Shown here one piece after another: positions 27,903 through 38,216 of a DNA stretch of 64,000 bases. The DNA is from Pseudomonas sp. TNT3 (GTDB lineage Bacteria > Pseudomonadota > Gammaproteobacteria > Pseudomonadales > Pseudomonadaceae). Every line of letters begins with the position of its first letter. The first letter of the stretch is position 1. The notes below the pieces were generated by a model. The model was not told the origin of the DNA. It did no database searches and saw only the letters and a list, made by a program, of their open reading frames with translations. The stretch lies in NCBI RefSeq assembly GCF_010095445.2, contig NZ_WFGV02000039.1:1-64000 (forward strand). The letters are read 5' to 3'. The position numbers and the translations under genes are program-made.

Positions 27903-27998
27903 GCGCGACGTTAAGTCGCGCCCGTCTATCCGCCTCATAGCCAGAATTCTCAGGTGCCCAAGCGGAAACGACTGCTAAGTTAGGGCGCCTGAGTTTTT
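27903..27998 (+). terminator. Two stem-loops and a T-run between hisG and hisD
   Basis: The first stem is GCGCGAC / GTCGCGC with loop GTTAA (27903-27921). The second has arms CTCAGGTGCCC (27949-27959) and GGGCGCCTGAG (27983-27993) with one mismatch, and is followed directly by TTTTT. The second looks like an intrinsic terminator or attenuator inside what would otherwise be a hisG-hisD-hisC transcript. Confidence 0.65.
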
Positions 27999-28021
27999 GC
28001 CATTCCTATGAGGCTCTCGCT

Positions 28022-29347
28022 ATGACCGCACCGACTGCAATTCGCCGACTCAACGCTGCCGATCCTGATTTCGCACATCATCTGGATCATCTGCTGAGCT
28101 GGGAAAGTGTGTCTGACGACTCGGTCAATCAGCGGGTGCTGGACATCATCAAAGCCGTGCGCGAGCGTGGCGATGCGGCGCTGGTGGAATTCACCCAGAA
28201 GTTTGACGGCCTGGAAGTCGCCTCCATGGCGGACCTGATCCTGCCGCGTGAACGCCTGGAACTGGCTCTGACCCGAATCACCATTCCTCAGCGCGAGGCT
28301 CTGGAAAAAGCAGCCACCCGTGTGCGCAGCTACCACGAAAAACAGAAGCAGGATTCCTGGAGCTACACCGAAGCCGACGGCACGGTGCTGGGCCAGAAGG
28401 TCACGCCGCTGGATCGCGCCGGTCTATACGTACCGGGCGGCAAGGCGTCGTACCCGTCGTCCGTGCTGATGAACGCGATTCCGGCCAAAGTCGCGGGCGT
28501 GACTGAAGTGGTCATGGTCGTGCCGACCCCTCGCGGTGAAATCAACGAGCTGGTGCTGGCGGCTGCCTGCATCGCCGGCGTCGACCGGGTATTCACCATC
28601 GGCGGTGCCCAGGCCGTTGCCGCACTGGCTTATGGCACCGAAAGCGTGCCGAAGGTCGACAAGGTGGTGGGTCCTGGCAACATCTATGTCGCCACCGCCA
28701 AGCGCCATGTGTTCGGCCAGGTCGGTATCGACATGATCGCCGGCCCGTCGGAGATTCTTGTGGTGTGCGATGGTCAGACCGATCCTGACTGGATCGCCAT
28801 GGACCTGTTTTCCCAGGCCGAGCACGACGAAGACGCTCAGGCGATTCTGGTCAGCCCGGACGCCGAGTTCCTCGACAAGGTTGCCGCGAGCATCAACAAA
28901 CTGATGCCGACCATGGAGCGCGCCGAGATTATCGAAACCTCGATCAATGGCCGTGGCGCCTTGATCCTGGTTCGAGACATGGAGCAGGCCATCGAAGTGG
29001 CCAACCGCATCGCGCCGGAACACCTAGAGTTGTCGGTGGCTGATCCACAAGCCTGGCTGCCGCAGATCCGTCACGCCGGTGCGATTTTCATGGGCCGTCA
29101 CACCTCTGAAGCCTTGGGCGATTACTGCGCCGGTCCGAACCACGTGCTGCCGACTTCTGGCACCGCGCGGTTCTCGTCGCCGCTGGGTGTGTATGACTTC
29201 CAGAAACGTTCGTCGATCATTTTCTGCTCCGAGCAGGGTGCGTCCGAACTGGGCAAGACCGCTTCCGTGCTGGCCCGTGGCGAGTCGCTGACCGCCCACG
29301 CACGCAGCGCTGAATACCGCATCGTCGATGGCAAGCAGGGGAACTGA
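28022..29347 (+). CDS. hisD: Histidinol dehydrogenase
   Basis: HisD oxidises L-histidinol to L-histidine in two NAD-dependent, zinc-assisted steps. The 441-aa product has the family block MDLFSQAEHDEDAQ with the catalytic Glu/His residues, and VGPGNIYVATAKRHVFG. It begins after the stem-loops described at 27903-27998 and ends one base before the hisC start codon, so hisD and hisC are clearly coupled. Confidence 0.98.
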   Translation: MTAPTAIRRLNAADPDFAHHLDHLLSWESVSDDSVNQRVLDIIKAVRERGDAALVEFTQKFDGLEVASMADLILPRERLELALTRITIPQREALEKAATRVRSYHEKQKQDSWSYTEADGTVLGQKVTPLDRAGLYVPGGKASYPSSVLMNAIPAKVAGVTEVVMVVPTPRGEINELVLAAACIAGVDRVFTIGGAQAVAALAYGTESVPKVDKVVGPGNIYVATAKRHVFGQVGIDMIAGPSEILVVCDGQTDPDWIAMDLFSQAEHDEDAQAILVSPDAEFLDKVAASINKLMPTMERAEIIETSINGRGALILVRDMEQAIEVANRIAPEHLELSVADPQAWLPQIRHAGAIFMGRHTSEALGDYCAGPNHVLPTSGTARFSSPLGVYDFQKRSSIIFCSEQGASELGKTASVLARGESLTAHARSAEYRIVDGKQGN

Positions 29348-29348
29348 A

Positions 29349-30401
29349 ATGAGTAAATTCTGGAGCCCGTTCGTCAAGAACCTGGTGCCCTACGTACCGG
29401 GCGAGCAGCCGAAACTGGCCAAACTGGTAAAGCTCAACACCAATGAAAACCCTTACGGTCCATCGCCCAAAGCCCTGGCGGCGATGCAGGCCGAGCTGAA
29501 CGACAACCTGCGCCTGTATCCGGACCCGAACAGCGATCTGCTGAAAAATGCCGTGGCCAAGTACTACGGCGTACAGAGCAATCAGGTGTTCCTCGGCAAC
29601 GGTTCTGATGAAGTCCTGGCGCACATTTTCCACGGCCTGCTGCAGCACGAAAAGCCGCTGCTGTTCCCTGACATCAGCTACAGCTTCTATCCGGTTTACT
29701 GCGGTTTGTACGGCATAGCATTTGATGCGGTGCCGCTGGACGAGCAGTTCCAGATCAATCCGGCCGACTACACCAAGCCGAACGGCGGGATCATTTTCCC
29801 GAACCCGAACGCGCCGACCGGTTGCCTGCTGGCGCTCGAGGCTGTCGAGCAAATCCTCAAGGCCAACCCGGATTCCGTGGTTGTGGTGGACGAGGCTTAC
29901 ATCGACTTCGGCGGCGCAACGGCTATCACGCTGGTGGATCGATACCCGAACCTTCTGGTGACCCAGACCTTGTCCAAGTCCCGTTCGCTGGCGGGTCTGC
30001 GGGTTGGGCTGGCAGTAGGACACCCGGACTTGATTGAAGCGCTGGAGCGGATCAAGAACAGCTTCAACTCTTATCCGATTGACCGTCTGGCCATCGTCGG
30101 CGCCGCCGCCGCGTTTGAAGATCGCGAGTACTTCGACAAGACCTGCCGTCTGGTGATCGAGAGCCGCGACAAGGTAGTTGGGCAGTTGGAGACGAAGGGT
30201 TTTGAAGTGTTGCCGTCGGCAGCGAACTTCATTTTCGCCCGTCATCCGCAACACGATGCGGCCGGGCTGGCAGCGAAGTTGCGCGAGCAAGGTGTGATCG
30301 TTCGCCACTTCAAGCAAGAGCGCATTGCGCAGTTCCTGCGGATCTCCATTGGCACGCCCGAGCAGAATCAGGCACTGATCGATGGCCTGGGCGATCTTTG
30401 A
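29349..30401 (+). CDS. hisC: Histidinol-phosphate aminotransferase
   Basis: HisC is the PLP-dependent transaminase that makes histidinol phosphate from imidazole acetol phosphate. The 350-aa product is a fold-type I aminotransferase with LVKLNTNENPYGPS, the Asp in VVVDEAYIDFGG and the PLP lysine in TLSKSRSLAGLRVG. The ATG at 29349 is chosen; an in-frame start at 29328 lies inside hisD. A hairpin terminator lies just downstream. Confidence 0.97.
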   Translation: MSKFWSPFVKNLVPYVPGEQPKLAKLVKLNTNENPYGPSPKALAAMQAELNDNLRLYPDPNSDLLKNAVAKYYGVQSNQVFLGNGSDEVLAHIFHGLLQHEKPLLFPDISYSFYPVYCGLYGIAFDAVPLDEQFQINPADYTKPNGGIIFPNPNAPTGCLLALEAVEQILKANPDSVVVVDEAYIDFGGATAITLVDRYPNLLVTQTLSKSRSLAGLRVGLAVGHPDLIEALERIKNSFNSYPIDRLAIVGAAAAFEDREYFDKTCRLVIESRDKVVGQLETKGFEVLPSAANFIFARHPQHDAAGLAAKLREQGVIVRHFKQERIAQFLRISIGTPEQNQALIDGLGDL

Positions 30402-30442
30402 CCCGTACCTGATCCCGTAGAAGCATGCAGTGCAGCGATCCG

Positions 30443-30480
30443 GCTTGCCCGCGGTGTTCCCACCGCGGGCAAGCTTGTTT
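30443..30480. terminator. Bidirectional terminator between hisC and the receptor gene
   Basis: A perfect 14-bp stem, GCTTGCCCGCGGTG / CACCGCGGGCAAGC, with loop TTCC is followed on the plus strand by TGTTTTT. It separates two convergent genes. The stem resembles one REP arm, so it may be an REP used as a terminator. Confidence 0.8.
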
Positions 30481-32585
30481 TTACAGATCGAGAGTCAGGC
30501 TGACAGTGAAATTGCGTGGCTCACCGGGGTTCACCCAGTAGTTGCTGTACGAGCGCTCGAAGTATTTCTCATCGAAAAGGTTGTTCAGGTTCAGGCCGAC
30601 GGTGACGGTGTCGCTGGCTTTGTAGTGCGCCAGCACGTCCACGGTGTGATAGGCCGGCAATTCAAAATCGCTTCCGGACTCACCCGAACGATCGCCGACA
30701 TAGGTGAAGGCCGCTCCGACATCCGAGCCACGCAAACGACCCTCCTGAAACTCATAAACCCCCAACACGCTGCCGCTGCGTTTCGCTACGCCGAGGATGC
30801 GGCTACCAGTGGGAATGACGTTGTCGCCTTCGGTAACCTCGGCATCAATGTAGGCAAGCGCGCCGATCACTCGCACCGCGTCGGTCATTTGCCCGGTGAC
30901 TTGCAGATCGAAGCCCTGACTGCGGGCCTTGCCCATGGCGCGGCTGGTGTCGGTGCCCGGGTCGAGTGCGAGGACGTTTTCCTTTTCGATATGGAAGAGG
31001 GCAAAGGTGCTGCTCAAGCGATCGTCAAACAGCTCGCTCTTGATCCCGAGTTCATAGCCGACGCCTTGTTCCGGGCGAAGGATTTCCCGCTGGCATCGAG
31101 GCCGTTGTTCGGCTTGAACGAAGTTGAGGCATTAGCGAACACTCCGACTTCGGGTGTCAGTTGGTAGAGCAGGCCGGCCCGTTGCGTAAGCGCGTCATGG
31201 CGCTGACGACTGTTGGCGCCTCGGGTGTGATCGTCGATGCGTTGCTCGAAATGCTCGAAGCGTATGCCGAGCATGCCGCGCAGTTTCTCGGTGAAGATAA
31301 TCTGGTCCTGCAGGTTCAGTGCGTGGCTTTCGACGTGTTCGAAGAAGTCCGTGCCGGACCGTGTGCCGTCAGGTTTCGGCCGTCCATAGACCGGATGATA
31401 GATGTCAATGTCGTACGGGCCACCGGCAATTGTGGTCACGCGTTCGTTCTTGCGGTAGTTCTCGTATTCGCTGCCGATCAGCAGTTCGTGCTGCCAGCTG
31501 CCGAGGTCGAACAGGCCGCGCAGTTCGAGTTGCGTGATGCTGTCGTGCCAATCGTTGTCACGCTCGCGGTAGCGGCGATTGACCGTGTGCCCGTCGGCAT
31601 TCAGCGGTCGAGCCTCCGAGGCGAAGCCCCAGAGTTTTCCTTCCTTGTAATGACTGGCGAGGCGCACGCTCCAGCGGTCGTCGAGCTGATGTTCGAGCGC
31701 CGCTTGCAGCCTGTTGTTGTGGTTATCGATGTCACCATCGTTGGGCTCGCCCAGGAACGTCGAGCGCGACACACCGTTCCATGTGTTGTTCGGTGCGACG
31801 ATGCCGCGGTCGAACGTCGAGCTGTGACGGACGAATTCGCTTTCCACCAGCAGGTGGGTGTCAGGGTTCAATTGCCAACTGAAGGAGGGTGCGACAAACA
31901 CGCGCTGGCTGTCGACGTGATCGCGAAAGCTGTGGTTGTCCTCGACCGCCAGGTTCACTCGAGATAACACACTGCCGGCATCGTCCAGCGGCGTATTGAC
32001 GTCCACTGCGGTGCGATAGCGATCCCAGCTGCCGGCACTGGTATGCAACGTGGTGAAGGCTTCGGGCTGTGGTTTCTTGGTGACGATGTTCACCGTGCCG
32101 CCAGGATCACCACGGCCATAGAGGCTGGCGGCGGGGCCTTTGAGCACTTCGATACGCTCGATATTGGCCACGTCCGGTGTGCTCGGATAGCCACGGTTGG
32201 CGCTGAATCCGTCCGTGTAGAACTCGGAGGTGGTGAAGCCGCGCACACTGTATTCGTAAAGCGTCAGGCCTCCGAAGTTGTTCTGTTTCGACACACCGCC
32301 GGCATAATCCAGTGCACGCTCGACGCTGGTGCTGCCCAGATCCTTGAGCACGCTGGCGGGAATCACACTGATGGATTGCGGGATATCACGGATCGCCGTG
32401 TCGGTTTTGGTCGCACTGGAGGAGCGCGTGGCGCGGTAGCCCTTGACCGGGCCGGTGGGGGATTCGTACTCGGAGGTGACGCTGATGGCGTCCAGTTCGA
32501 GGGGGCCGGACTCTTCGGCGAAGGCCGGATCACCCAGCAGGCTGAGGGTCAAACCTGCTACGGAGGCCATTGTTCGAGACGACAT
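30481..32585 (-). pseudogene. TonB-dependent siderophore receptor, frameshifted
   Basis: This is an outer-membrane TonB-dependent receptor without an N-terminal STN signalling domain, probably for a ferric siderophore. It has a signal peptide ending PAFAEE, a plug domain (DIPQSISVIPASVLKD, RGFTTSEFYTDGF, RIEVLKGPAASLYGRGDPGG) and beta-barrel repeats to a typical C-terminus ending in Leu-Asp-Leu. The frame breaks at a G-run at 31073-31075 on the plus strand (CCC on the coding strand). One missing base there turns the expected FAPEQGVGYELG into FARNKASAMNSG and a stop at 31014. Adding one C restores a continuous reading of about 701 residues. It is inserted between hisC and algW, which are adjacent in PAO1. 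It is either a recent loss or a sequencing error. Confidence 0.88.
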
Positions 32586-32628
32586 GTTATGTTGTTCCAA
32601 TAGTGATATTGAAACAATATAACATGAC
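32582..32628. promoter_or_regulatory. Large palindrome over the receptor start codon
   Basis: Positions 32584-32625 form a 42-base near-palindrome, with 17 of 21 positions paired and outer arms ATGTTAT / ATAACAT. The minus-strand ATG at 32585 lies within the arm. A Fur-like AATGAGAAT lies just upstream at 32630-32638. This looks like an operator, or a structured leader, for the siderophore receptor. Confidence 0.6.
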
Positions 32629-32672
32629 TAATGAGAATGTCTGCCGTTAACCCGAGTGTCTCGGGTTAGTGC

Positions 32673-33833
<1,161 letters not shown>

Positions 33834-33935
33834 TAAGCACGTCCTGAAAGGTTGCAGGCGGTATGAGACCGCCCATAATGTCGCGCATTATACGAGGCCA
33901 AGCGCGCCTCTGAACGGGATATTTAGGAGTCTTTT

Positions 33936-34694
33936 ATGGCCGTCGCCTTGAGCACCCTGGTCGAAGAAGCCGACCGCTACCTCGCCAGTGCAAAGATTGC
34001 CGATTATTGCCCTAACGGATTGCAGGTCGAGGGCCGGCCGCAAGTGATGCGCATCGTCAGTGGCGTCACTGCAAGCCAGGCATTACTGGATGCCGCCGTC
34101 GAAGCGCAGGCCGACCTGGTGCTGGTGCATCACGGTTATTTCTGGAAAGGCGAGAACCCGTGCATCACCGGCATGAAGCAGCGTCGTTTGAAGACCTTGC
34201 TCAAGCACGACATCAGCCTGCTGTCTTATCACCTGCCGCTGGACCTGCATCCGGATGTCGGCAATAACGTGCAGCTGGCTCATCAGTTGGACATCACGGT
34301 CGAAGGCCCGCTCGATCCAGGCAACCTCAAAATCGTCGGCCTGGTGGGTTCGCTGAATGAGCCGGTGACACCACGTGATTTCGCTCGTCGAGTTCAGGAC
34401 GTCATGGGCCGCGAGCCGTTACTGATCGAAGGCAGCGCGATGATTCGCCGTGTGGGTTGGTGCACCGGTGGTGGGCAGGGCTATATCGATCAGGCGGTCC
34501 TGGCAGGTGTCGACCTTTACCTCAGTGGTGAAGCGTCCGAGCAAACCTTCCACAGTGCCCGTGAAAACGACATCAGTTTCATCGCCGCCGGTCACCACGC
34601 CACTGAGCGCTACGGCGTGCAAGCGCTGGGCGATTACCTGGCACGCCGTTTTGCCCTCGAGCACATCTTCATCGATTGCCCGAATCCGATCTGA
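33936..34694 (+). CDS. Nif3-like dinuclear metal-centre protein
   Basis: A 252-aa protein of the Nif3/YbgI family (GTP cyclohydrolase I type 2 homologue in many databases), which binds two metal ions and whose cell role is unsettled. Family histidines are visible in LVLVHHGYFWKGE, SYHLPLDLHPDVGN and FIAAGHHATERYG. The start at 33936 follows an AGGAG site. It lies between algW and cysD, as in PAO1. Confidence 0.92.
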   Translation: MAVALSTLVEEADRYLASAKIADYCPNGLQVEGRPQVMRIVSGVTASQALLDAAVEAQADLVLVHHGYFWKGENPCITGMKQRRLKTLLKHDISLLSYHLPLDLHPDVGNNVQLAHQLDITVEGPLDPGNLKIVGLVGSLNEPVTPRDFARRVQDVMGREPLLIEGSAMIRRVGWCTGGGQGYIDQAVLAGVDLYLSGEASEQTFHSARENDISFIAAGHHATERYGVQALGDYLARRFALEHIFIDCPNPI

Positions 34695-34704
34695 TTTGCG
34701 TAGC

Positions 34705-34785
34705 CCCGCTGCGATCTTTTGATCTTAAAATCAACGTCGAAAGATCGCAGCCTTCGGCAGCTCCTACAGGGGGCAGTCCCAACCA
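34705..34785. repeat. REP-like palindrome upstream of cysD
   Basis: GCTGCGATCTTT and AAAGATCGCAGC form inverted arms, followed by a CTTCGGCAGCTCCTACAGG unit. The same GATCGCAGCC...GCTCCTACAGG family recurs at 44815 and 55419 in this window. Confidence 0.85.
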
Positions 34786-34812
34786 CTCAGAGTAATCCAC
34801 GCCCAAACGAGG

Positions 34813-34830
34813 GGGTATATTCATATACCC
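34813..34830. promoter_or_regulatory. Palindrome GGGTATA-TTCA-TATACCC upstream of cysD
   Basis: A perfect 7-bp inverted repeat with a 4-base spacer lies about 104 bases before the cysD ATG. Sulfur-assimilation genes of this kind are commonly activated by CysB, but I cannot assign this element to CysB from the sequence. It may be an operator or part of the promoter. Confidence 0.45.
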
Positions 34831-34933
34831 TTTCGATCTAGCTGGCGTCCTGATTAGAAGCAGTCGCTGTGCTAGCATTCCCCGCTCGAACACGGCCCGC
34901 TGGCCGTCCATAAGATCGTTTTCGTGAGTAGCC

Positions 34934-35851
34934 ATGGTCGACAAACTGACGCATCTGAAACAGCTGGAGGCCGAAAGCATCCACATCATCCGCGAGGTCG
35001 CCGCCGAGTTCGATAACCCGGTGATGCTGTACTCCGTCGGTAAAGATTCCGCCGTGATGCTGCACCTTGCGCGCAAGGCGTTCTTCCCGGGCAAACTGCC
35101 GTTCCCGGTGATGCACGTCGACACCCGGTGGAAGTTCAAGGAGATGTACGCATTCCGCGATCGCATGGTCGAAGAGCTCGGCCTGGACCTGCTGGTGCAC
35201 GTGAACCCCGATGGTGTTGCGCAGGGCATCAACCCGCTGACCCACGGTAGCGCAAAGCACACCGACATCATGAAAACCGAAGGCCTCAAGCAGGCTCTCG
35301 ACAAGTACGGCTTCGACGCTGCTTTCGGTGGTGCCCGTCGTGACGAAGAGAAGTCTCGCGCCAAAGAGCGCGTGTATTCCTTCCGCGATACCAAGCACCG
35401 CTGGGACCCGAAGAACCAGCGTCCAGAACTGTGGAACGTCTACAACGGCAACGTCAACAAGGGTGAATCCATCCGTGTGTTCCCGTTGTCGAACTGGACC
35501 GAGCTGGACATCTGGCAGTACATCTACCTCGAAGGCATCCCGATCGTGCCGCTGTATTTCGCCGCCGAGCGCGACGTCATCGAGATGAATGGCACCTGGA
35601 TCATGATCGACGACGAGCGCCTGCTCAATCACCTGAGCGACGAAGACAAGAAGCGTATCGTCAAGAAGAAAGTCCGTTTCCGCACACTGGGTGACTACCC
35701 GCTGACCGGTGCGGTCGAGTCCGAGGCCACCAGCCTGACCGACATCATTCAGGAAATGCTCCTGACGCGAACTTCCGAACGCCAGGGCCGGGTCATCGAC
35801 CACGATGGCGCAGGCTCGATGGAAGAAAAGAAACGTCAGGGTTATTTCTAA
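34934..35851 (+). CDS. cysD: Sulfate adenylyltransferase small subunit
   Basis: CysD is the catalytic subunit of ATP sulfurylase, making APS from sulfate and ATP with energy from the CysN GTPase. The 305-aa product has the PP-loop motif YSVGKDSAVMLHL near residue 37 and the family block GGARRDEEKSRAKER. The ATG at 34934 starts MVDKLTHLKQ. It lies 9 bp before cysNC, so the two subunits are co-expressed. Confidence 0.98.
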   Translation: MVDKLTHLKQLEAESIHIIREVAAEFDNPVMLYSVGKDSAVMLHLARKAFFPGKLPFPVMHVDTRWKFKEMYAFRDRMVEELGLDLLVHVNPDGVAQGINPLTHGSAKHTDIMKTEGLKQALDKYGFDAAFGGARRDEEKSRAKERVYSFRDTKHRWDPKNQRPELWNVYNGNVNKGESIRVFPLSNWTELDIWQYIYLEGIPIVPLYFAAERDVIEMNGTWIMIDDERLLNHLSDEDKKRIVKKKVRFRTLGDYPLTGAVESEATSLTDIIQEMLLTRTSERQGRVIDHDGAGSMEEKKRQGYF

Positions 35852-35860
35852 GGGGTTGTC

Positions 35861-37759
35861 ATGTCGCACGTATCTGATTTGATCAGCGAGGACATCCTCG
35901 CCTACCTGGGCCAGCACGAACGCAAGGAAATGCTGCGCTTTCTGACCTGTGGCAACGTCGATGACGGCAAGAGCACCCTGATCGGGCGCCTGCTGCACGA
36001 CTCCAAGATGATCTACGAAGATCACCTGGAAGCCATCACCCGTGACTCGAAAAAAGTCGGCACCACTGGCGACGATATCGACCTGGCGTTGCTGGTCGAC
36101 GGCCTGCAGGCCGAGCGGGAGCAGGGCATCACCATTGATGTCGCCTACCGCTACTTCTCCACCGCCAAACGCAAATTCATCATCGCCGACACCCCTGGCC
36201 ATGAGCAGTACACCCGCAACATGGCCACGGGTGCGTCCACCTGTGACCTGGCGATCATCCTGATCGATGCCCGTTACGGCGTGCAGACTCAGACGCGTCG
36301 CCACAGTTTTATCGCCTCGTTGCTGGGTATCAAACACATCGTGATCGCCGTCAACAAGATGGACATCAATGGCTTTGATGAAACCGTCTTCGAGTCGATC
36401 AAGGCGGATTACCTGAAGTTCGCCGAAGGCATCGCCTTCAAGCCGACCACCATGGCGTTCGTGCCGATGTCGGCGCTCAAGGGCGACAACGTCGTGAACA
36501 AGTCCGAGCGCTCGCCGTGGTACACCGGCCAGTCGCTGATGGAAATTCTCGAGACCGTCGAAATCGCCAGCGACCGCAACTACACCGACCTGCGTTTCCC
36601 GGTGCAGTACGTCAACCGTCCGAACCTGAATTTCCGAGGTTTCGCCGGCACCCTGGCCAGCGGTGTCGTGCACAAGGGCGACGAAGTCGTTGTGCTGCCG
36701 TCAGGCAAAAGCAGCCGTGTGAAATCCATCGTCACCTTCGAAGGTGAGCTGGAACACGCAGGTCCAGGTCAGGCGGTGACGCTGACCATGGAAGACGAGA
36801 TCGACATCTCCCGCGGCGATTTGCTGGTGCACGCCGATAACCTGCCGCAAGTGACCGACGCCTTCGACGCCATGCTGGTGTGGATGGCCGAAGAACCGAT
36901 GCTGCCGGGCAAGAAATACGACATCAAGCGCGCCACGACGTACGTGCCGGGTTCGATCACCAGCATCGTCAACCGCGTTGATGTGAACACCCTTGAAGAA
37001 GGTCCGGCCAGCTCGTTGCAGCTGAACGAGATCGGTCGCGTCAAGATCAGCCTCGACGCCGCTATCGCGCTGGACGGTTACGCAAGCAACCGCACCACCG
37101 GTTCGTTCATCGTCATCGATCGCTTGACCAACGGTACTGTCGCCGCCGGCATGATCATCGCTCAGCCGTTGGCACATGGCAGCAGCACGCATCACGGCAA
37201 ACTGGCTCACGTTGCCACCGAAGAGCGTGCCCAGCGCTTCGGCCAGCAGCCGGCCACCGTGCTGTTCAGCGGCTTGTCGGGCGCGGGCAAAAGCACCTTG
37301 GCTTATGCGGTTGAACGCAAGCTGTTCGACATGGGGCGTGCGGTGTTTGTGCTGGATGGCCAGAACCTGCGTCACGACCTGAACAAAGGTCTGCCACAGG
37401 ATCGCGCCGGTCGTACCGAGAACTGGCGTCGTGCGGCGCACGTTGCGCGTCAGTTCAACGAAGCCGGCTTGCTGACGCTTGCTGCCTTCGTGGCACCGAG
37501 TGCCGAAGGTCGTGAGCAAGCCAAGGACCTGATCGGCAAGGAGCGTCTGCTGACGGTCTACGTCCAGGCCTCGCCGACGGTCTGTGCCGAGCGTGACCCA
37601 CAAGGTCTGTACGCAGCGGCCGGGGATAACATCCCGGGCGAATCCTTCCCGTTCGACGTGCCGCTGGATGCCGACCTCGTGGTCGATACCCAAGCGCTGT
37701 CGCTGGAAGAAAGCGTCAAGCAAGTGCTGGATCTGCTGCGCCAGCGCGGCGCGATCTAA
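35861..37759 (+). CDS. cysNC: Bifunctional sulfate adenylyltransferase large subunit / APS kinase
   Basis: A 632-aa fusion. The N-terminal about 430 residues are the CysN GTPase (G1 GNVDDGKSTLIGRLL, G3 DTPGHEQYTRNM, G4 NKMD), which drives ATP sulfurylase. The C-terminal about 190 residues are the CysC APS kinase (P-loop GLSGAGKST, then NLRHDLNKGL), which makes PAPS. The fused form is normal in Pseudomonas. Two activities on one chain may channel APS. A strong terminator follows 18 bp after the stop. Confidence 0.97.
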   Translation: MSHVSDLISEDILAYLGQHERKEMLRFLTCGNVDDGKSTLIGRLLHDSKMIYEDHLEAITRDSKKVGTTGDDIDLALLVDGLQAEREQGITIDVAYRYFSTAKRKFIIADTPGHEQYTRNMATGASTCDLAIILIDARYGVQTQTRRHSFIASLLGIKHIVIAVNKMDINGFDETVFESIKADYLKFAEGIAFKPTTMAFVPMSALKGDNVVNKSERSPWYTGQSLMEILETVEIASDRNYTDLRFPVQYVNRPNLNFRGFAGTLASGVVHKGDEVVVLPSGKSSRVKSIVTFEGELEHAGPGQAVTLTMEDEIDISRGDLLVHADNLPQVTDAFDAMLVWMAEEPMLPGKKYDIKRATTYVPGSITSIVNRVDVNTLEEGPASSLQLNEIGRVKISLDAAIALDGYASNRTTGSFIVIDRLTNGTVAAGMIIAQPLAHGSSTHHGKLAHVATEERAQRFGQQPATVLFSGLSGAGKSTLAYAVERKLFDMGRAVFVLDGQNLRHDLNKGLPQDRAGRTENWRRAAHVARQFNEAGLLTLAAFVAPSAEGREQAKDLIGKERLLTVYVQASPTVCAERDPQGLYAAAGDNIPGESFPFDVPLDADLVVDTQALSLEESVKQVLDLLRQRGAI

Positions 37760-37777
37760 GCGTTAGCCGCTAATAAG

Positions 37778-37815
37778 AAACCCGCCGATGAGTGATCATC
37801 CGGCGGGTTTTTTTG
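37778..37815 (+). terminator. Terminator after cysNC
   Basis: AAACCCGCCG and CGGCGGGTTT form a perfect stem followed by a run of T. It lies 18 bp after the cysNC stop. Confidence 0.92.
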
Positions 37816-37835
37816 TTTCGGATCAACTCGGGCAA

Positions 37836-38005
37836 CTGTAGGAGTGAGCCTGCTCGCGATAGCGGTGGATCAGTCGACGTAAACTCTGAATGTACGACCG
37901 CTATCGCGAGCAGGCTCACTCCTACAGGAGATCAGTGTTTGCCTGGATATTCGCGATGCATCTGCTCCAGCAACGCATCCTTGTCTTCCCACAGCTGATT
38001 GATCA
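37836..38005. repeat. Left copy of a diverged direct repeat flanking the accessory cassette
   Basis: This about 170-base segment contains a REP pair (arms 37836-37866 and 37897-37928 with a one-base bulge), its spacer, and the last 23 codons of the acyltransferase gene. The same arrangement recurs at 40250-40419, including the spacer core ATCAGTCGAC/ATTCAGTCGAC and the acyltransferase tail. Similarity stops at 38005/40419. The REP arms differ more than the coding tail. Confidence 0.85.
37933..38005 (-). pseudogene. Duplicated 3' remnant of the acyltransferase gene
   Basis: Reading the minus strand, this gives INQLWEDKDALLEQMHREYP plus GKH and a stop. That is the C-terminus of the intact acyltransferase at 40347-41252 with one substitution (Leu to Gln). 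The remnant has no start or upstream part; beyond 38005 the sequence is unrelated. It marks the edge of the inserted cassette. Confidence 0.85.
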
Positions 38006-38216
38006 AGATCTGAAACGTAAAATTCAAGCGTACATATAAAAATGCTGTCCCTATTCGCTATCGGATCTGGACTACAAGAATATCGGAAATAGGTAAGTTT
38101 TTTACGTGCATTAAAAGGGGTAAGGTGTTCGCAACGAATAACGGAATCGATTGATCCATGTAATGCATGTGCGTGTGCGATTAACATCGCTGTATTAGCG
38201 CTTAGGGAGTAGTTGT
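38006..38216 (+). promoter_or_regulatory. AT-rich leader of the accessory cassette
   Basis: About 210 bases with markedly lower G+C than the surroundings and no family-like ORF. It presumably contains the promoter of the three-gene cassette. CATGTAATGCATG near 38157-38169 is a small palindromic patch, and a GGGAG ribosome-binding site at 38205-38209 precedes the ATG at 38217. I cannot place -10/-35 boxes with confidence. Confidence 0.45.

Noticed and set aside
30430..31967. Plus-strand ORFs opposite the siderophore receptor
   Set aside because: Antisense shadows; the minus strand encodes clear receptor motifs on both sides of the frameshift.
31014..32600. Programmed frameshift in the receptor
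   Set aside because: No slippery heptamer or stimulatory structure typical of programmed shifts; a single missing base in a C-run explains it more simply.
34838..36673. 611-codon minus-strand ORF opposite cysD and cysNC
   Set aside because: Shadow of strongly conserved plus-strand genes; no recognisable domain.
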